Assembly: GCF_001375555.1 (NCBI RefSeq)
Contig: NZ_CTDZ01000009.1
Span: 372,001 to 436,000 of the forward strand
Direction of reading: 5' to 3'
Source: Numidum massiliense
GTDB lineage: Bacteria > Bacillota > Bacilli > Thermoactinomycetales > Novibacillaceae
Length of the DNA stretch: 64,000 nucleotides
Position numbers and translations under genes: made by a program. The notes below the pieces were generated by a model, which ran no database searches, was not told the DNA's origin, and was given only the letters and a program-made list of their open reading frames with translations. Shown one piece after another: positions 32,300 through 42,787 of this stretch. How positions within the stretch are numbered: position 1 is the first letter of the stretch; the number at the start of each line of letters is the position of its first letter.

Positions 32300-32641
32300 G
32301 TGGAAATTACACTTAGAATCGACGGCGAAGATAAAACGTTCGTGCAGGAGTTTGTTCCTCTGAAGTTCTACCGGAAGGCGCTTGAAATCGAAAAATACGC
32401 AGCGGAACCGGATTCCGACGAATTTGAGCTGCTAGACCGCCGATTGCGGTTGATTGTTGAGATTTTCGACAAGCAATTCACGAAAGATCATCTCGAGAAT
32501 GGTCTGAACACAATCAATCATGGAGAGGTCATTTACGACATCATCGGAGTAGGGGTGCTTGGATACGCCCCTTTGGACGAACTGGAGCAACAGGGGAAGT
32601 ATCTGATGGAGCTCCAGCAATCACAATCGACGAACGAATAG
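32300..32641 (+). CDS. Tail assembly chaperone, G part
   Basis: 113 residues (MEITLRIDGEDKTFVQEFVP, then helical). It sits between the major tail protein and the tape measure, the standard place for chaperone gpG. It ends at TAG 32639-32641, and a second open frame continues from it in the -1 frame. Confidence 0.85.
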   Translation: MEITLRIDGEDKTFVQEFVPLKFYRKALEIEKYAAEPDSDEFELLDRRLRLIVEIFDKQFTKDHLENGLNTINHGEVIYDIIGVGVLGYAPLDELEQQGKYLMELQQSQSTNE

Positions 32642-32826
32642 ACCAGTTGAAAGAGCACATTTTGTTTTTGATGGAAACTAGGCAATGGGCGCTGTCTCAA
32701 ATCGATGAGATGGACGTCCATTTTTATTTTGATTTACTAGAGTTTAAGCATGAGAACACACCACAAGCGAAACGGGCAAGGGCGCGTAAGCGTGGCAAGG
32801 TCGTCCCGATTGACAAGGTGTTTTGA
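32593..32826 (+). CDS. Tail assembly chaperone, T extension by -1 frameshift
   Basis: The -1 frame is open across the G stop and reads ITIDERIDQLKEHILFLMET... to TGA 32824-32826, with no start codon of its own. A -1 shift at G.GGG.AAG (32593-32599) would give a GT fusion of about 175 residues. The shift site is not a perfect slippery heptamer: the A-site codon does not re-pair well. The T frame itself is well supported by position. Confidence 0.6.
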   Translation, partial: GEVSDGAPAITIDERIDQLKEHILFLMETRQWALSQIDEMDVHFYFDLLEFKHENTPQAKRARARKRGKVVPIDKVF

Positions 32827-32841
32827 GGGAGGTGAACGATC

Positions 32842-35800
32842 ATGGCCACTATTGCCGATATGGGCAGTCTAGTCGTTCGCGTGGGCCTCGATGACAAAAA
32901 GTTTGACCAAGGGCTTAAAAACGTCAACAGGCGCATGGCACTAGCTAAGAGTGAACTTAGGGCTTCTTCTTCTATGTTCACCAACTTTGGAAAAACAGTA
33001 GATGGTCTGCGCCTGAAACAACAAAACCTTTCAAAGCAATACCAGCTCCAAGGTGTACGAGTTCAGCAGTTGCGTAACCAGTATAAGGAGCTAGCCGCAG
33101 CTCATGGCGCTGAATCAGACACGGTGTTGCGTGCTGCTGCAAAATACAACAACGCGCTTGCTACGTATAACAAAATGGGGCATGAGCTCCAGGGGGTAAC
33201 CAAGGAACTACGGTTTCAGGAAAGCCGTTGGTACAAGGCCTCGTCGTCCCTAAAGTCGTTTTCCGACCAAGCAAACAAGGTCGGCGGTGCAATGACATCG
33301 ACGGGGAGAAGCCTAACAATGGGCGTCACGATGCCGATCGCCGGCATTGCGACAGCCGCGATCCGGACGGGCATGCAGTTCGACAAACAAATGTCCAAAG
33401 TTCAGGCAATCAGCGGTGCGACGGGAAAGGATTTTGACGCGCTGAGAAAACAGGCGCGCGATCTCGGCGCGGGCACGCAGTTTTCGGCTAGAAGAAACTG
33501 GCCGGTTGCGGGGAAACTCGCAGCATAAATCAGTTGGTGAATTCGGGGGAGGCTAAGGATAAACTATGCTAATCCCGAGCCAAGCGCATTAGGGATATTG
33601 CGAAGGTGTAGAGACTAGGCGAAGTAATCTAGAACAGAAGAAACGCCCACGAGCGCCAACCACCTGACCACGTAACGGTGAAGGTGATGATATAGTCCGA
33701 TACTCCGATGAAAATCGGAGAGATAGTCTAAACAGCTATCATAACACTTGACTGAAGCTGCGCAAGGCATGGAGTATCTTGCACTCGCTGGTTGGAAGAC
33801 GAAAGACATCATGTCTGCTATGCCTGGCATGCTTGATTTGGCCGCTGCCGGCGCGCTCGATCTTGGTCGTGCCGCAGACATCACTAGTGATACCATGGCC
33901 GCTTTCAAAATGAAGGCCTCTGAAGCCGGCCATGCCGCTGATGTGTTTGCGTACGCACAGGCAAATGCAAACACAAACGTAGAGCAACTCGGGGAAGGTA
34001 TGAAGTATCTGGCGCCGGTTGCGAACAACATGGGCTGGAGTTTAGAGGGTACTTCAGCGGCGATGATGGCCTTGGCTAACCAAGGGCTAAAAGGATCAAT
34101 CGCTGGCCAGGCGTTTGCATCTTCCCTTGGACGGCTTGCTAAACCGACAAAGGCGATGCAGGGCGTCATGAAAGAGCTGAACATATCATTCTTTGACGCC
34201 CATGGACAAATGAAGTCCATGCCAGACATCGTACGTGAGCTTGAAAAAGGCACAAAAGGCCTCACGGATAAACAGCGATCCGCTGCCCTTACAACATTGT
34301 TTGGTGCCGAAGCGTACAAACACTGGTCGATTCTTCTTAACACCGGCAGCAAAGACCTTAAGAATATGACAAAAGAGCTTGAGAACAGCGACGGCACAGC
34401 GAAGAAAATGGCTGACACTATGATGGATAACTTCGCCGGAGCAATGAAAGAGCTACGCTCAAAGCTAGAAGAGGCCGGAATTGTCATATCAGACAAACTG
34501 ACGCCGGCGATCCGCGCTATTGCTGAATGGGTTGGTAGGGCGACAGACAAATTTAACAAAATGGACGCGGGAACGCAGAATCTTATTTTAGCTATCGCTG
34601 GCATTGCCGCAGCGTTAGGACCGGTCGTCGTCGGTATGGGCGTATTCGTAAAGAGCCTAGGAACCATTACGGGCGGGCTATCAAAAACGATTGGCTGGTT
34701 CGGGCGGTATAGAACCAACCTCGCCACTACAGACAAGTCAATGAAAACATTTGCCGCAACATCAACAACCGCCGTGGCAAAAATAAACGCCACGAACGCC
34801 ACAATGGGACGTGCTTCGAAAGGTATGCGGGGGCTACGAGGCAGCGCGATGTTAGCTGGGGCTGCGATGGCTACGTTTGGCGGCGAATGGGGTGGCGTTG
34901 CCGGAATTGCAAGTGTGTTTCTGCCAGGAATTTTGAAAGGCGGAAAAGGCTTGTTAACGTTTGGGAACAACGCCCTATCATCGGCTGGCAACCTCCTGAA
35001 ATTCGGCGGTAATGCTAAAACAGCTTCTAAAGCCAACGTAGATTTGGCTGGTAATGTGGGGAAGTCTTCCAGGGGATTTGCCGGACTCGCAGGTAAGGCT
35101 CTTGGTGCCGTTAAAGGTATCGCCGGCTTCGGGGGCAAAGCGTTAGGCCTTGTTAAGAACCTTGGCAGCCTAACCAAAGTACTTGGTATTGCTCGTGCAG
35201 GGTTCAGCGTTCTTGGCGGTCCCGTGGGGCTCGCTACAACGGGTATAACTTTGCTTGCGGAAGGTGGGTATAAGCTATACAAACAGCTTACAAAAGAAAG
35301 TATTCCCGCAGTCAATGACTTTGGATCCGAGGTCAGCGAGTCGACGACTGAAGCTGTGCTGGGCTACAAAAAGCTGAACGATGACGCAACGACACAGTTG
35401 AATGAACTGAACTGGTCAGGTCAAAAAGTGTCTAAGAAAACCGCTGAGAATTTGACAAAAACGTTCGGCGAGATGGGTAGTCAAATATCTGGTAGCCTTA
35501 AATCGAATTTCAATGAGAGCTATGGCGCACTGAAAGAATTTTTAAGTAACAGCAAAGGGATAAGCAGCAAAGAACAACAAGCGATCCTCGACAATGTGAA
35601 GAAAAAGCATGAAGAACAGCAAAAGACTGTCAAAGGCTATCAAGCCCGAATAAAAGAGATCATGGAAAAAGCGCGTAAAGAAAAACGGCAACTGACAGCC
35701 AATGAACGCCATGAAATCAACGATATACAACAGAAAATGGCCGACACCGCAGTCAAAACGATGTCAAAAAACGAAAAAGAACAAGTTATAATACTTGAAC

Positions 35801-37446
35801 GGTTGAAACGATCATCAGGGAGTATCACAGCGAAGCAAGCCGCCGATACGGTTAAAAATTCGAAGAAGGCAAGAGACGGTGCTATATCCGACGCTAAAAA
35901 GAAGTTCAAAAAAGTGGAGGAGTGGGCAATCTACGAGAGCACCGTTACAGGATCTATCAGCAAAAAAGAAGCGGATAAAATCATAAAGGAAGCACGGCGA
36001 CAAAAAGATAAGTCTATTAAAGCTGCAAAAGACAAACACAAAAAAGTTGTCGAACATGCCAAGAGCCAAGCCGGCGGTCAGGCAAAACACGTCGACTGGG
36101 CAACCGGCGAAGTGCTCACCGGATGGGACAAAATGATTGCGGGCGTAGCTGTCGCAGTTAATACCGTAAGCGATGGGATCAACTGGGTACTCGATTTGAT
36201 CGGGATGGGTAAATATAAAATCCCACATTGGAAGCCCAAAGGATACTCCAAGGGCAAAAAGCCAGCGGCAAGACGCAATACAGAGGGTCCGGGCGGGAGT
36301 ATTGGGTACTATGCGACAGGAACGCCATCGAGCGGCCACCCTGGAGGCCCCGCGATCGTCGGTGAACGAGGCCGCGAACTTGCGCACATACCAGGCCAAG
36401 GTGTGACTCTTGTCGGTACTAAGGGGCCGGAACTCATTTGGGATTTGCCACGGGGTTCGTCTGTTCTCCCGAACCGAGAGACTGAAAAGACGCTGAAAAG
36501 TTACGGTTTCCCAGGATACGCGGGCGGTGTCGGGGACTTTTTCGACTGGGTATTTGAGGGGCCGCGGTACTTGATGAACAAGGTTTGGGGCAAGTTTCCA
36601 ATACCCAGCATAGACATTGGCGGAATGTTCTCTAAAATGGGCGCTGGCATAATATCATTTTTAAAAAATAAAAGCCTAAAGTTCATTGGAGACAAGGTCA
36701 AAGGCTTTATGGATAGCTTTGGGAGCATAGGAGACGGTTCAGCGAAGGGCAACATAGGCAAATGGATCGCTGCTGCTGTAAGTATCACCGGCGTTCCAAA
36801 ATCGTGGATCGGTCCACTGTCTACGATTGCACAAAAAGAGTCTGGCGGAAATCCAAAGGCGATCAACCTCTGGGATTCGAATGCAAAGGCGGGAATTCCG
36901 AGTAAGGGTCTCATGCAGACAATCGATCCAACATTTCAGGCGTACAAAAAGCCAGGAATGAACGACATTTGGAATCCGGTGCACAACGCCGTCGCGGCGA
37001 TCCGTTACATCATTGCGCGATACGGCAATGTGTTCAACGTGCCTGGAATCCGGTCGATGGCTCGGGGCGGTCCATACATGGGGTATGCAAGTGGCGGCAT
37101 CATCAACAAGCCGCAACTAGCTATGCTCGGCGAGAACGGCTTCCGAGAATACGCGATCACGACAGAACCGCGGTATCGTAAGCGATCGCTAGAATTGTGG
37201 TCGCAGCTGGGCGGTGAGCTCGGGGCGCTCCCCGAAGTCAAAGGGCTGAGCACAAGCGCAGCAAATGTTAAAGACGCAGCTAGCATCATAGCAAATGAAA
37301 TAGCGCAGGCACTGGCGCCGATCGTTCGTGCCAGTGGCATCACTCAAAATCTAAACTTCTACACTTCTGAATCGCCGCCACCTTCCGAGGTAGCACGGAG
37401 AACAAAACAAGCCTCCCGTCGTTTGGCAATGGAGCTGGGGGTGTAA
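32842..37446 (+). CDS. Tape-measure protein, interrupted by a group I intron
   Basis: Exon 1 is 32842-33489 (216 codons) and exon 2 is 33751-37446. Joined, they give 1447 residues with the conserved junction GTQFSA / TEAAQGMEYLALAGW restored. Unspliced, exon 1 would run into RRNWPVAGKLAA and stop at 33528. The N-terminal third is the TP901-type tape-measure core (MGVTMPIAGIATAAIRTGMQ), followed by hydrophobic Gly/Ala segments (about 500-770), a long charged helical region and, at about residues 1230-1320, a lytic transglycosylase (SLT) domain (IAQKESGGNPKAINLWD, SKGLMQTIDPTFQAY). The protein sets tail length and helps open the cell wall during DNA entry. Confidence 0.9.
33490..33750 (+). ncRNA. 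Group I self-splicing intron in the tape-measure gene
   Basis: The 261-nt insert follows an exon T (33489) and ends in G (33750), as group I introns require. The exon end TCGGCT pairs with the internal guide GGCCGG (33500-33505), including the U.G pair at the splice site (P1). P4 is TTCGGG (33542-33547) with CCCGAG (33574-33579). P7 is GACTA (33613-33617) with TAGTC (33693-33697). The R and S elements AAGGTGTAGAGACTA and GATATAGTCC are recognisable, and a GAAA-capped hairpin (33703-33720) fits P9. There is no room for a homing endonuclease. Confidence 0.9.
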
Positions 37447-37448
37447 CG

Positions 37449-38300
37449 TTGAGGAGAATAACGTTTACGAATGGACGGGGAGAGAGTGTCGAGTTGTACC
37501 TCTCCCCTTTTCTTATAACAGGACTAGACGGATTGAGCAAGGTTGACGCGGAAATACAAATGGCCGGCGCACCGTTCCAAGATGGTTCGTTGTACGTCGG
37601 CACGCGATTAGAGCCTCGTCCGGTCAGCATTGAGGGGGAGTTTCGGTCATTGGATCCGATAGAGATCGGAGAGCAACGACAACTTCTCCAACGGGTGTTC
37701 AATCCAAAGTTAGGTTTGGGCATGTTGTACATCGAGCAAAACGGCGTAGAAAAAGAGATCGAGGCTGTCCCGGATGGCTCGCCGGATTTCCCGGAAAAAG
37801 GACAGGACATCTTTCAGAAGTTCGTTATCGATTTAATCTGTCCGGATCCGTACCTAAAAGACATAGAGAGCTCGACGGAACCCAGTCTAAAATACCGTGG
37901 ATTGTTTAAATTTCCGCTCGAAATCCCAACGGAAATGGGCGAACTCGAAGAAGAACAGACCTATCAAAACGATGGGGACGTTCCAACGCCTGTGATCATA
38001 GAAATACGCGGTCCGGCTGTAAATCCGAAAGTGACGAATCGAACAACCGGAGAGTACATCAAGGTTAACCGTGAAGTGCCGGCTAACCAAAAACTCATTA
38101 TCGATACATCGTTCGGAAAAAAGCGTGTCGAGATTGAGGACGAAAAAGGGAATCGATCCAACGCGTTTAACTGGATAGACTTAAAATCTAAATTCTTCCA
38201 ACTGCAGGTTGGCGAGAACAAAATAGTATACAGTTCGGATCCAGGGAGTGGCGGGGCCATTGTAGCCGTCCGTTGGCGAAGCAGGTACGTGGGCATTTAG
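37449..38300 (+). CDS. Distal tail (Dit-like) protein
   Basis: 283 residues from TTG 37449 (GGGGGTG upstream). The opening RRITFTNGRGESVELYLSPF and the DLICPDPYLKDIE segment are typical of siphovirus distal tail proteins that form the hub below the tube. Confidence 0.85.
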   Translation: MRRITFTNGRGESVELYLSPFLITGLDGLSKVDAEIQMAGAPFQDGSLYVGTRLEPRPVSIEGEFRSLDPIEIGEQRQLLQRVFNPKLGLGMLYIEQNGVEKEIEAVPDGSPDFPEKGQDIFQKFVIDLICPDPYLKDIESSTEPSLKYRGLFKFPLEIPTEMGELEEEQTYQNDGDVPTPVIIEIRGPAVNPKVTNRTTGEYIKVNREVPANQKLIIDTSFGKKRVEIEDEKGNRSNAFNWIDLKSKFFQLQVGENKIVYSSDPGSGGAIVAVRWRSRYVGI

Positions 38301-38310
38301 GAGGTAAATC

Positions 38311-39456
38311 ATGGCCGAGAAATCAATGTTTTTTAATAGCGTCGAGGGCGACAGAGTTTACGACGCGGAGGAGTTTGCAAGTTATTTCCGCAGGTTCATG
38401 GCCGACGGCGTTTATAAGGACGGTGCGGAGCTGAAGGTCACCGCAAACGGCCAAGACATGCGTGTGACGGTGGGTACCGGTAGCGCTGTGGTTGATGGCT
38501 ATATGTATATCAATACGACGTCGCTAGCTTTGACCATCGGCGCGGCAGACGCTTCGTTAGACAGGATTGATCGTATAGTCGTTCGAGTTGACAAGAACGT
38601 AGACAAGCGATATGTGAGGGCGTTTGTTAAAAAGGGAACAGCTGCAGCAAACCCAAAGCCGCCGAGCTTGACGAACACTGAGCAGATCAAAGAAATAGCG
38701 ATCGCGCAGGTGACGGTGAAAGCGGGAAAATCGTTCATTGAGCAATCGCAGATCAAAGACGAAAGACAGCCGATCAACTTTGTCGTTACACCCGAGATGA
38801 TCGGCGCCCTGCGCGCAAAAGATGGCAAATTGCTGGGGTATCTTGACGCAGATAACCACGATGTCCTCAATACGAACCGTGTCTTTTTGGCAGACAAGAA
38901 TAACGACAAGGATGTATACGGAGTGACTGAGTCGCCCTCTACAGGGGACTACAACATCAACGTATACAAAATGGATGGGAACAAGCGTGAATATGATAGG
39001 ACCGTGTTCCGCATCAATCAGGAAGGAACCGTGTCGTATCCGTATCAGCCGCTAGTATGGGCGTACGCGGATAAGTATCAAAAACTTCTTTTCCAGACGT
39101 GGACGAAATTGCAGTTCAAGAAGATTAGACATAGCCGAGGAACCGAGTACAAGACATCAAACTCACGCTATACGGCGAAGGTTTCGGGCTATTATCTTGT
39201 CAATGGCTATGTAGAGCTGGACGACCGTATACAGGAAGGCGCATTCGAGTTGGCCGTTTACAGAAACGGTTCGAATTACAGTCGACTGGGTTATGTGCGC
39301 CCTGGTTCTCGGTACCCGATCGGTGTCAACGGAACCGGTATGGTGTATTTGAACGTAGGGGACTATATTGAGTTGTACTTATGGAGTTCTATATCTACAT
39401 TTACACGGGTGCGCGGGATGCCATCCACGCGCTTTGAAGTGGTGAAACTCGTATGA
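38311..39456 (+). CDS. Baseplate/receptor-binding protein with C1q/TNF-like end
   Basis: 381 residues. The N-terminal half (MFFNSVEGDRVYDAEEFASY, GTGSAVVDGYMYINTT, RIDRIVVRVDKNVDKRYVRA) is a baseplate-attachment module. The last about 130 residues (TSNSRYTAKVSGYYLVNGYV, FELAVYRNGSNYSRLGYV) look like a C1q/TNF-type jelly roll, common in receptor-binding tips. GGAGG lies upstream. Confidence 0.75.
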   Translation: MAEKSMFFNSVEGDRVYDAEEFASYFRRFMADGVYKDGAELKVTANGQDMRVTVGTGSAVVDGYMYINTTSLALTIGAADASLDRIDRIVVRVDKNVDKRYVRAFVKKGTAAANPKPPSLTNTEQIKEIAIAQVTVKAGKSFIEQSQIKDERQPINFVVTPEMIGALRAKDGKLLGYLDADNHDVLNTNRVFLADKNNDKDVYGVTESPSTGDYNINVYKMDGNKREYDRTVFRINQEGTVSYPYQPLVWAYADKYQKLLFQTWTKLQFKKIRHSRGTEYKTSNSRYTAKVSGYYLVNGYVELDDRIQEGAFELAVYRNGSNYSRLGYVRPGSRYPIGVNGTGMVYLNVGDYIELYLWSSISTFTRVRGMPSTRFEVVKLV

Positions 39457-40604
39457 AGACTTTACGCGTATTTACGCCAGATTTGCAGCTCAGATCGGAG
39501 ATAGATAATTATGAATCGCTACAATTCCAGCGTAGTTGGAGTGAGATCGGCGAGTTTGAAATCCACATAAACAGGCATAAAGAGCACGTAAACGAGCTAC
39601 TAAAGAACAACATAATTGTACTTGGGGAAGACTTGCACAAGTGCGGCATTATCCGGCATTGCGAAATCTCATTTGACGAGAGCGGGCGGGGTAGTGAGAC
39701 ATGGGTTATTCGCGGCTACGAACTCAAGGCGATACTAGGACAGAGGATCACGGTACCGCCGTCCGGAAAGTCACACGAAACACTTAACAATACCGCAGAA
39801 ACAGCTATGAAGTTTCTTGTCGATAGGAACGCAATTACTCCTGTAGATACGAAACGAGCTTTTCCAATGCTCGAAAGGGCGCTTTCACCAGGACGGGGTA
39901 AACAAGTAAAGTGGCAATCGAGATACAAAGAGCTAAACGAAGAGTTGACCGCTCTTGCAGAATTAGGCGGCCTCGGCTGGTGGATTGCGCTGGACTACAG
40001 CAAAAGAAAATGGGTGCTCGATGTGTATGAAGGCCGCAACCTCACCGTGGGGCAAACGGAACACCCGCCCGTTATATTCAGCACTGAGTTTGACGCGCTA
40101 AGCTCCTTACAATTCGTAAATAGCTACATGGATTACCGAAACGTTGCATACGTGGGAGGCCAGGGGGAAGGTGCAAAGCGCCGTATCGTCAAGGTGGGCG
40201 ACGCATCTGGCCTCGATCGACACGAGATGTTTGTTGACGCTCGCGATGTTTCGGAAGAAACAGAAGACGATCCGCCGCAAAAGCGACCGGATCCCGAGAT
40301 TGTAGCAGATCTAAGAGAGCGAGGCGAACAGAACCTCGCCGAGCACGCTCACGAATTCTCCCTCGAGGGGAAAGTATTCGAAGAGAGCCCGTATGTCTAC
40401 GAAGAGGACTGGGATCTCGGGGACATAGTTACGATACGAGAACCCAACTGGAACTTGACACTTGATGCGCGAATTACTGCCGTTCGAGAGATATATGAGC
40501 ATGGTGGTATGCAGGTAGAACCTACGTTCGGAAATAGTCAGCCAACACTAATGAAAAAAATAAAACAACAACTAAACCAATTCTCACCAGAAATAAGGAG
40601 GTAG
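39453..40604 (+). CDS. Tail protein, ReqiPepy6 Gp37-like (Tal)
   Basis: 383 residues, overlapping the previous gene by 4 bases. The opening (LRVFTPDLQLRSEIDNYESL, WSEIGEFEIHINRHKEHVNE) and the RGYELKAILGQRIT segment match Gp37-like tail-tip proteins. It likely forms the tail-tip hub that contacts the cell. Confidence 0.88.
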   Translation: MKTLRVFTPDLQLRSEIDNYESLQFQRSWSEIGEFEIHINRHKEHVNELLKNNIIVLGEDLHKCGIIRHCEISFDESGRGSETWVIRGYELKAILGQRITVPPSGKSHETLNNTAETAMKFLVDRNAITPVDTKRAFPMLERALSPGRGKQVKWQSRYKELNEELTALAELGGLGWWIALDYSKRKWVLDVYEGRNLTVGQTEHPPVIFSTEFDALSSLQFVNSYMDYRNVAYVGGQGEGAKRRIVKVGDASGLDRHEMFVDARDVSEETEDDPPQKRPDPEIVADLRERGEQNLAEHAHEFSLEGKVFEESPYVYEEDWDLGDIVTIREPNWNLTLDARITAVREIYEHGGMQVEPTFGNSQPTLMKKIKQQLNQFSPEIRR

Positions 40605-40608
40605 ACGG

Positions 40609-41403
40609 ATGGAAAGTGTGAAAGAACGCGAACCGGATCTAATCATCAAGCAGGGCGACACGTACGAAAAAATGCGTGGCGTCATGAGGAACGCCAACAA
40701 AGAAGCCGTCGATGTGACAGACTGTAAAATATACCTCGTGATGGCAACTAGCCTAGACGGCGAGGAGGGAGAAGTCATTGCACAGGGTGAAGGAGCCGTA
40801 GTGGATGGTCCGGCCGGTGAGGTGGAGTATCAATTCCAGAACGGTGATACGAGACGCCCTGGTACACACATAACTGAATTTAAAGCAGTGTTTCCCGACG
40901 GCAGGGTATTGACACAACCCGTAGAGGATTACAACAGGGTGCACATCATCCCATCGATCCCGTTCAATCTAACGGATCCAGAGCCTGAGCCGCCAGTTGA
41001 AAACGTATGGACAAAGAAAGGTAACCCGAAGGACCTTACGCCGCTGCCTGTTGGATGGCAACACGGGGTAAACTGTATCGTATTGGAACCAGGTCAGTAT
41101 ACGTTGTCCTTCAATGCAAAAAGCGATTCACTAGCATGGATGGACGTCTATATTGACGATAGAACCATTTTCGGGCATACCTTGCATCTTGAGGAGATAT
41201 ACCAACAGTACAACTTTGCATTTGAGTTTTCGGCAAGTCAGTACGAACGACTAAGTATGTGCTTTTACGCTAAGAACGATGCTGAGGACATCTATGTACA
41301 AGACATCATGCTTGTACGAACTGGCGACGTGGACGATCCGGGGGGTGGGGAACCGGAGCCCGAACCGGTTGAGCCTGAATACTACAAGGAGGAAACCGAG
41401 TAA
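40609..41403 (+). CDS. Baseplate protein with BppU-like N-terminus
   Basis: 264 residues. Residues about 8-115 (DLIIKQGDTYEKMRGVMRNA, GEVEYQFQNGDTRRPGTHIT) match the BppU N-terminal Ig-like fold. A Pro/Glu linker (DPEPEPPVEN) leads to a beta-rich domain (about 130-240) that could bind sugar, and the protein ends in another Pro/Glu stretch. Confidence 0.75.
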   Translation: MESVKEREPDLIIKQGDTYEKMRGVMRNANKEAVDVTDCKIYLVMATSLDGEEGEVIAQGEGAVVDGPAGEVEYQFQNGDTRRPGTHITEFKAVFPDGRVLTQPVEDYNRVHIIPSIPFNLTDPEPEPPVENVWTKKGNPKDLTPLPVGWQHGVNCIVLEPGQYTLSFNAKSDSLAWMDVYIDDRTIFGHTLHLEEIYQQYNFAFEFSASQYERLSMCFYAKNDAEDIYVQDIMLVRTGDVDDPGGGEPEPEPVEPEYYKEETE

Positions 41404-41801
41404 TGGAAAACATTATAAAAACAAGTGTAGCGGTAGCCGGTGCGGCTGCTTCTTTTTTATGGGGAGGTTGGTCGTCGTTGTTGTCGATTCTACTTGCATT
41501 CGTGGTCATTGATTACGCGTCCGGAGTGCTGGCAGCAGCAAAGCAGGGTGAGCTATCGTCCGAAGTAGGCGGCTGGGGGATCGCAAAGAAGGTGTTTATT
41601 TTCGCCATAGTTGCGGTCGCACATCTCATCGACACGGCGATCGGCGAGGCGCATGTCTTCCGTGATGCAACTATTTTCTTCTATCTCGCGAACGAAGTAT
41701 TGTCGATCATTGAGAACGCTGGGGTAATGGGGCTGCCTATTCCGGCGAAGCTTAAAGGTGCTGTTGATGTACTAAACCAGAAAGGAGACGATAAACAGTG
41801 A
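41403..41801 (+). CDS. Phage holin
   Basis: 132 residues with three or so membrane segments (SLLSILLAFVVIDYASGVLA, KKVFIFAIVAVAHLI, YLANEVLSIIENAGVMGL). This is the toxin-secretion/phage-lysis holin family (phi105-like). It overlaps both neighbours and precedes the amidase, the standard lysis cassette. Confidence 0.92.
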   Translation: MENIIKTSVAVAGAAASFLWGGWSSLLSILLAFVVIDYASGVLAAAKQGELSSEVGGWGIAKKVFIFAIVAVAHLIDTAIGEAHVFRDATIFFYLANEVLSIIENAGVMGLPIPAKLKGAVDVLNQKGDDKQ

Positions 41802-42610
41802 TTAAGTTTATGATCGATGGTGGTCATGGCGGTACGGACCCGGGTGCGGTCGCTAACGGGCTGAAGGAGAAAGATATTACTCTCGCGATCGCCCTACGAA
41901 TCCGCGATATACTTTTTAGCGAATATGAGGGTGTAGCGGTCAAGATGAGCCGTACGACTGACAAGACTGTACCGTTATCGGCCATCACAAACGCCGCAAA
42001 CGCTTGGGCAGCTGATTTCCTTCTTTCCATCCATATTAACGCAGGCGGTGGAACAGGCTTCGAGAGCTTCACGTATAACGGCATTAATGATGTCAAAACA
42101 AACAGCATTCAGAAGAATATCCACACTGCAGTTGCTAAGGTAATCGGGATCCCAGACCGTGGAATCAAAAAAGCTGACTTGCACGTTTGCCGCGAAAGCT
42201 ACATGCCTGCATTGCTCACAGAGTGCGGATTCATCGACTCAAAAACGGATTCGAAACTCATGAAGAGTAAGGCGTGGATCGACAGGGTTGCAAGGGCTCA
42301 CGTAGAAGGGTTAGCAAAATCCTTCGGTATAAAGAAGAAAAAGAACTCTGGGGGAAGTAAGAAGCCGACGCCGGTTAAACCGAAGCCTGGCGACAAACTT
42401 CATCGTGTTCAGATCGGCGCGTACGCAAATAAGAAAAACGCGGATGCCGCAGCTGCAAAAGCTAAGAAGGTCGGCTTCGACGCGGTGATCAAAAAAGAAG
42501 GATCGTTATATAAGGTGCAGATCGGAGCATTCAGGGAACGGAAAAACGCTGGGGCATTAGCGACAAGGGCGAAAAAGGCTAAATTCGATGTCACAATTTC
42601 GTACAACTGA
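41798..42610 (+). CDS. N-acetylmuramoyl-L-alanine amidase (endolysin) with SPOR domain
   Basis: 270 residues from GTG 41798. Zinc ligands of amidase_3 are seen as His in DGGHGGTDPG, Glu in LKEKD, His in LLSIHINAG and the catalytic Glu in LLTECGFID. After a Lys/Pro linker, residues about 200-270 form a SPOR repeat (KLHRVQIGAYANKKNADAAA). It cuts the amide bond between muramic acid and the stem peptide. Confidence 0.95.
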   Translation: MIKFMIDGGHGGTDPGAVANGLKEKDITLAIALRIRDILFSEYEGVAVKMSRTTDKTVPLSAITNAANAWAADFLLSIHINAGGGTGFESFTYNGINDVKTNSIQKNIHTAVAKVIGIPDRGIKKADLHVCRESYMPALLTECGFIDSKTDSKLMKSKAWIDRVARAHVEGLAKSFGIKKKKNSGGSKKPTPVKPKPGDKLHRVQIGAYANKKNADAAAAKAKKVGFDAVIKKEGSLYKVQIGAFRERKNAGALATRAKKAKFDVTISYN

Positions 42611-42629
42611 TGGTACAACTGAATAGACG

Positions 42630-42666
42630 AACGGGAACGCACCTCCTACGCGTTCCCGTCTTTTTG
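42630..42666 (+). terminator. Late-operon terminator
   Basis: ACGGGAACGC (42631-42640) pairs with GCGTTCCCGT (42650-42659) and a T run follows, directly after the amidase gene. Confidence 0.9.
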
Positions 42667-42759
42667 ATACCTATTGCATTCAAACCCATAGGGAAACCCC
42701 TCAGAAACGAAAATAGAAGGCCGTTTTTTGCCGCTCACAAAAATACAGATAAAAAAGTT

Positions 42760-42782
42760 CCCTCCCGTTATGTTCGGGAGGG
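42760..42782 (-). terminator. Hairpin after the lipoprotein gene
   Basis: CCCTCCCG (42760-42767) and CGGGAGGG (42775-42782) with a 7-base loop. On the minus strand a T-rich run follows the stem, so it should end the lipoprotein transcript. The same arms recur at 43768-43790. Confidence 0.75.
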
Positions 42783-42787
42783 ATTTA

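Noticed and set aside
33529-33750. Tape-measure gene as a frameshifted or truncated pseudogene
   Set aside because: The break is a precise 261-nt insert with group I intron core elements and exon joining restores the conserved sequence.
33615-35315. 566-codon open frame on the minus strand
   Set aside because: It is antisense to the tape-measure gene, with proline/alanine-rich composition expected of a shadow frame and no ribosome site.
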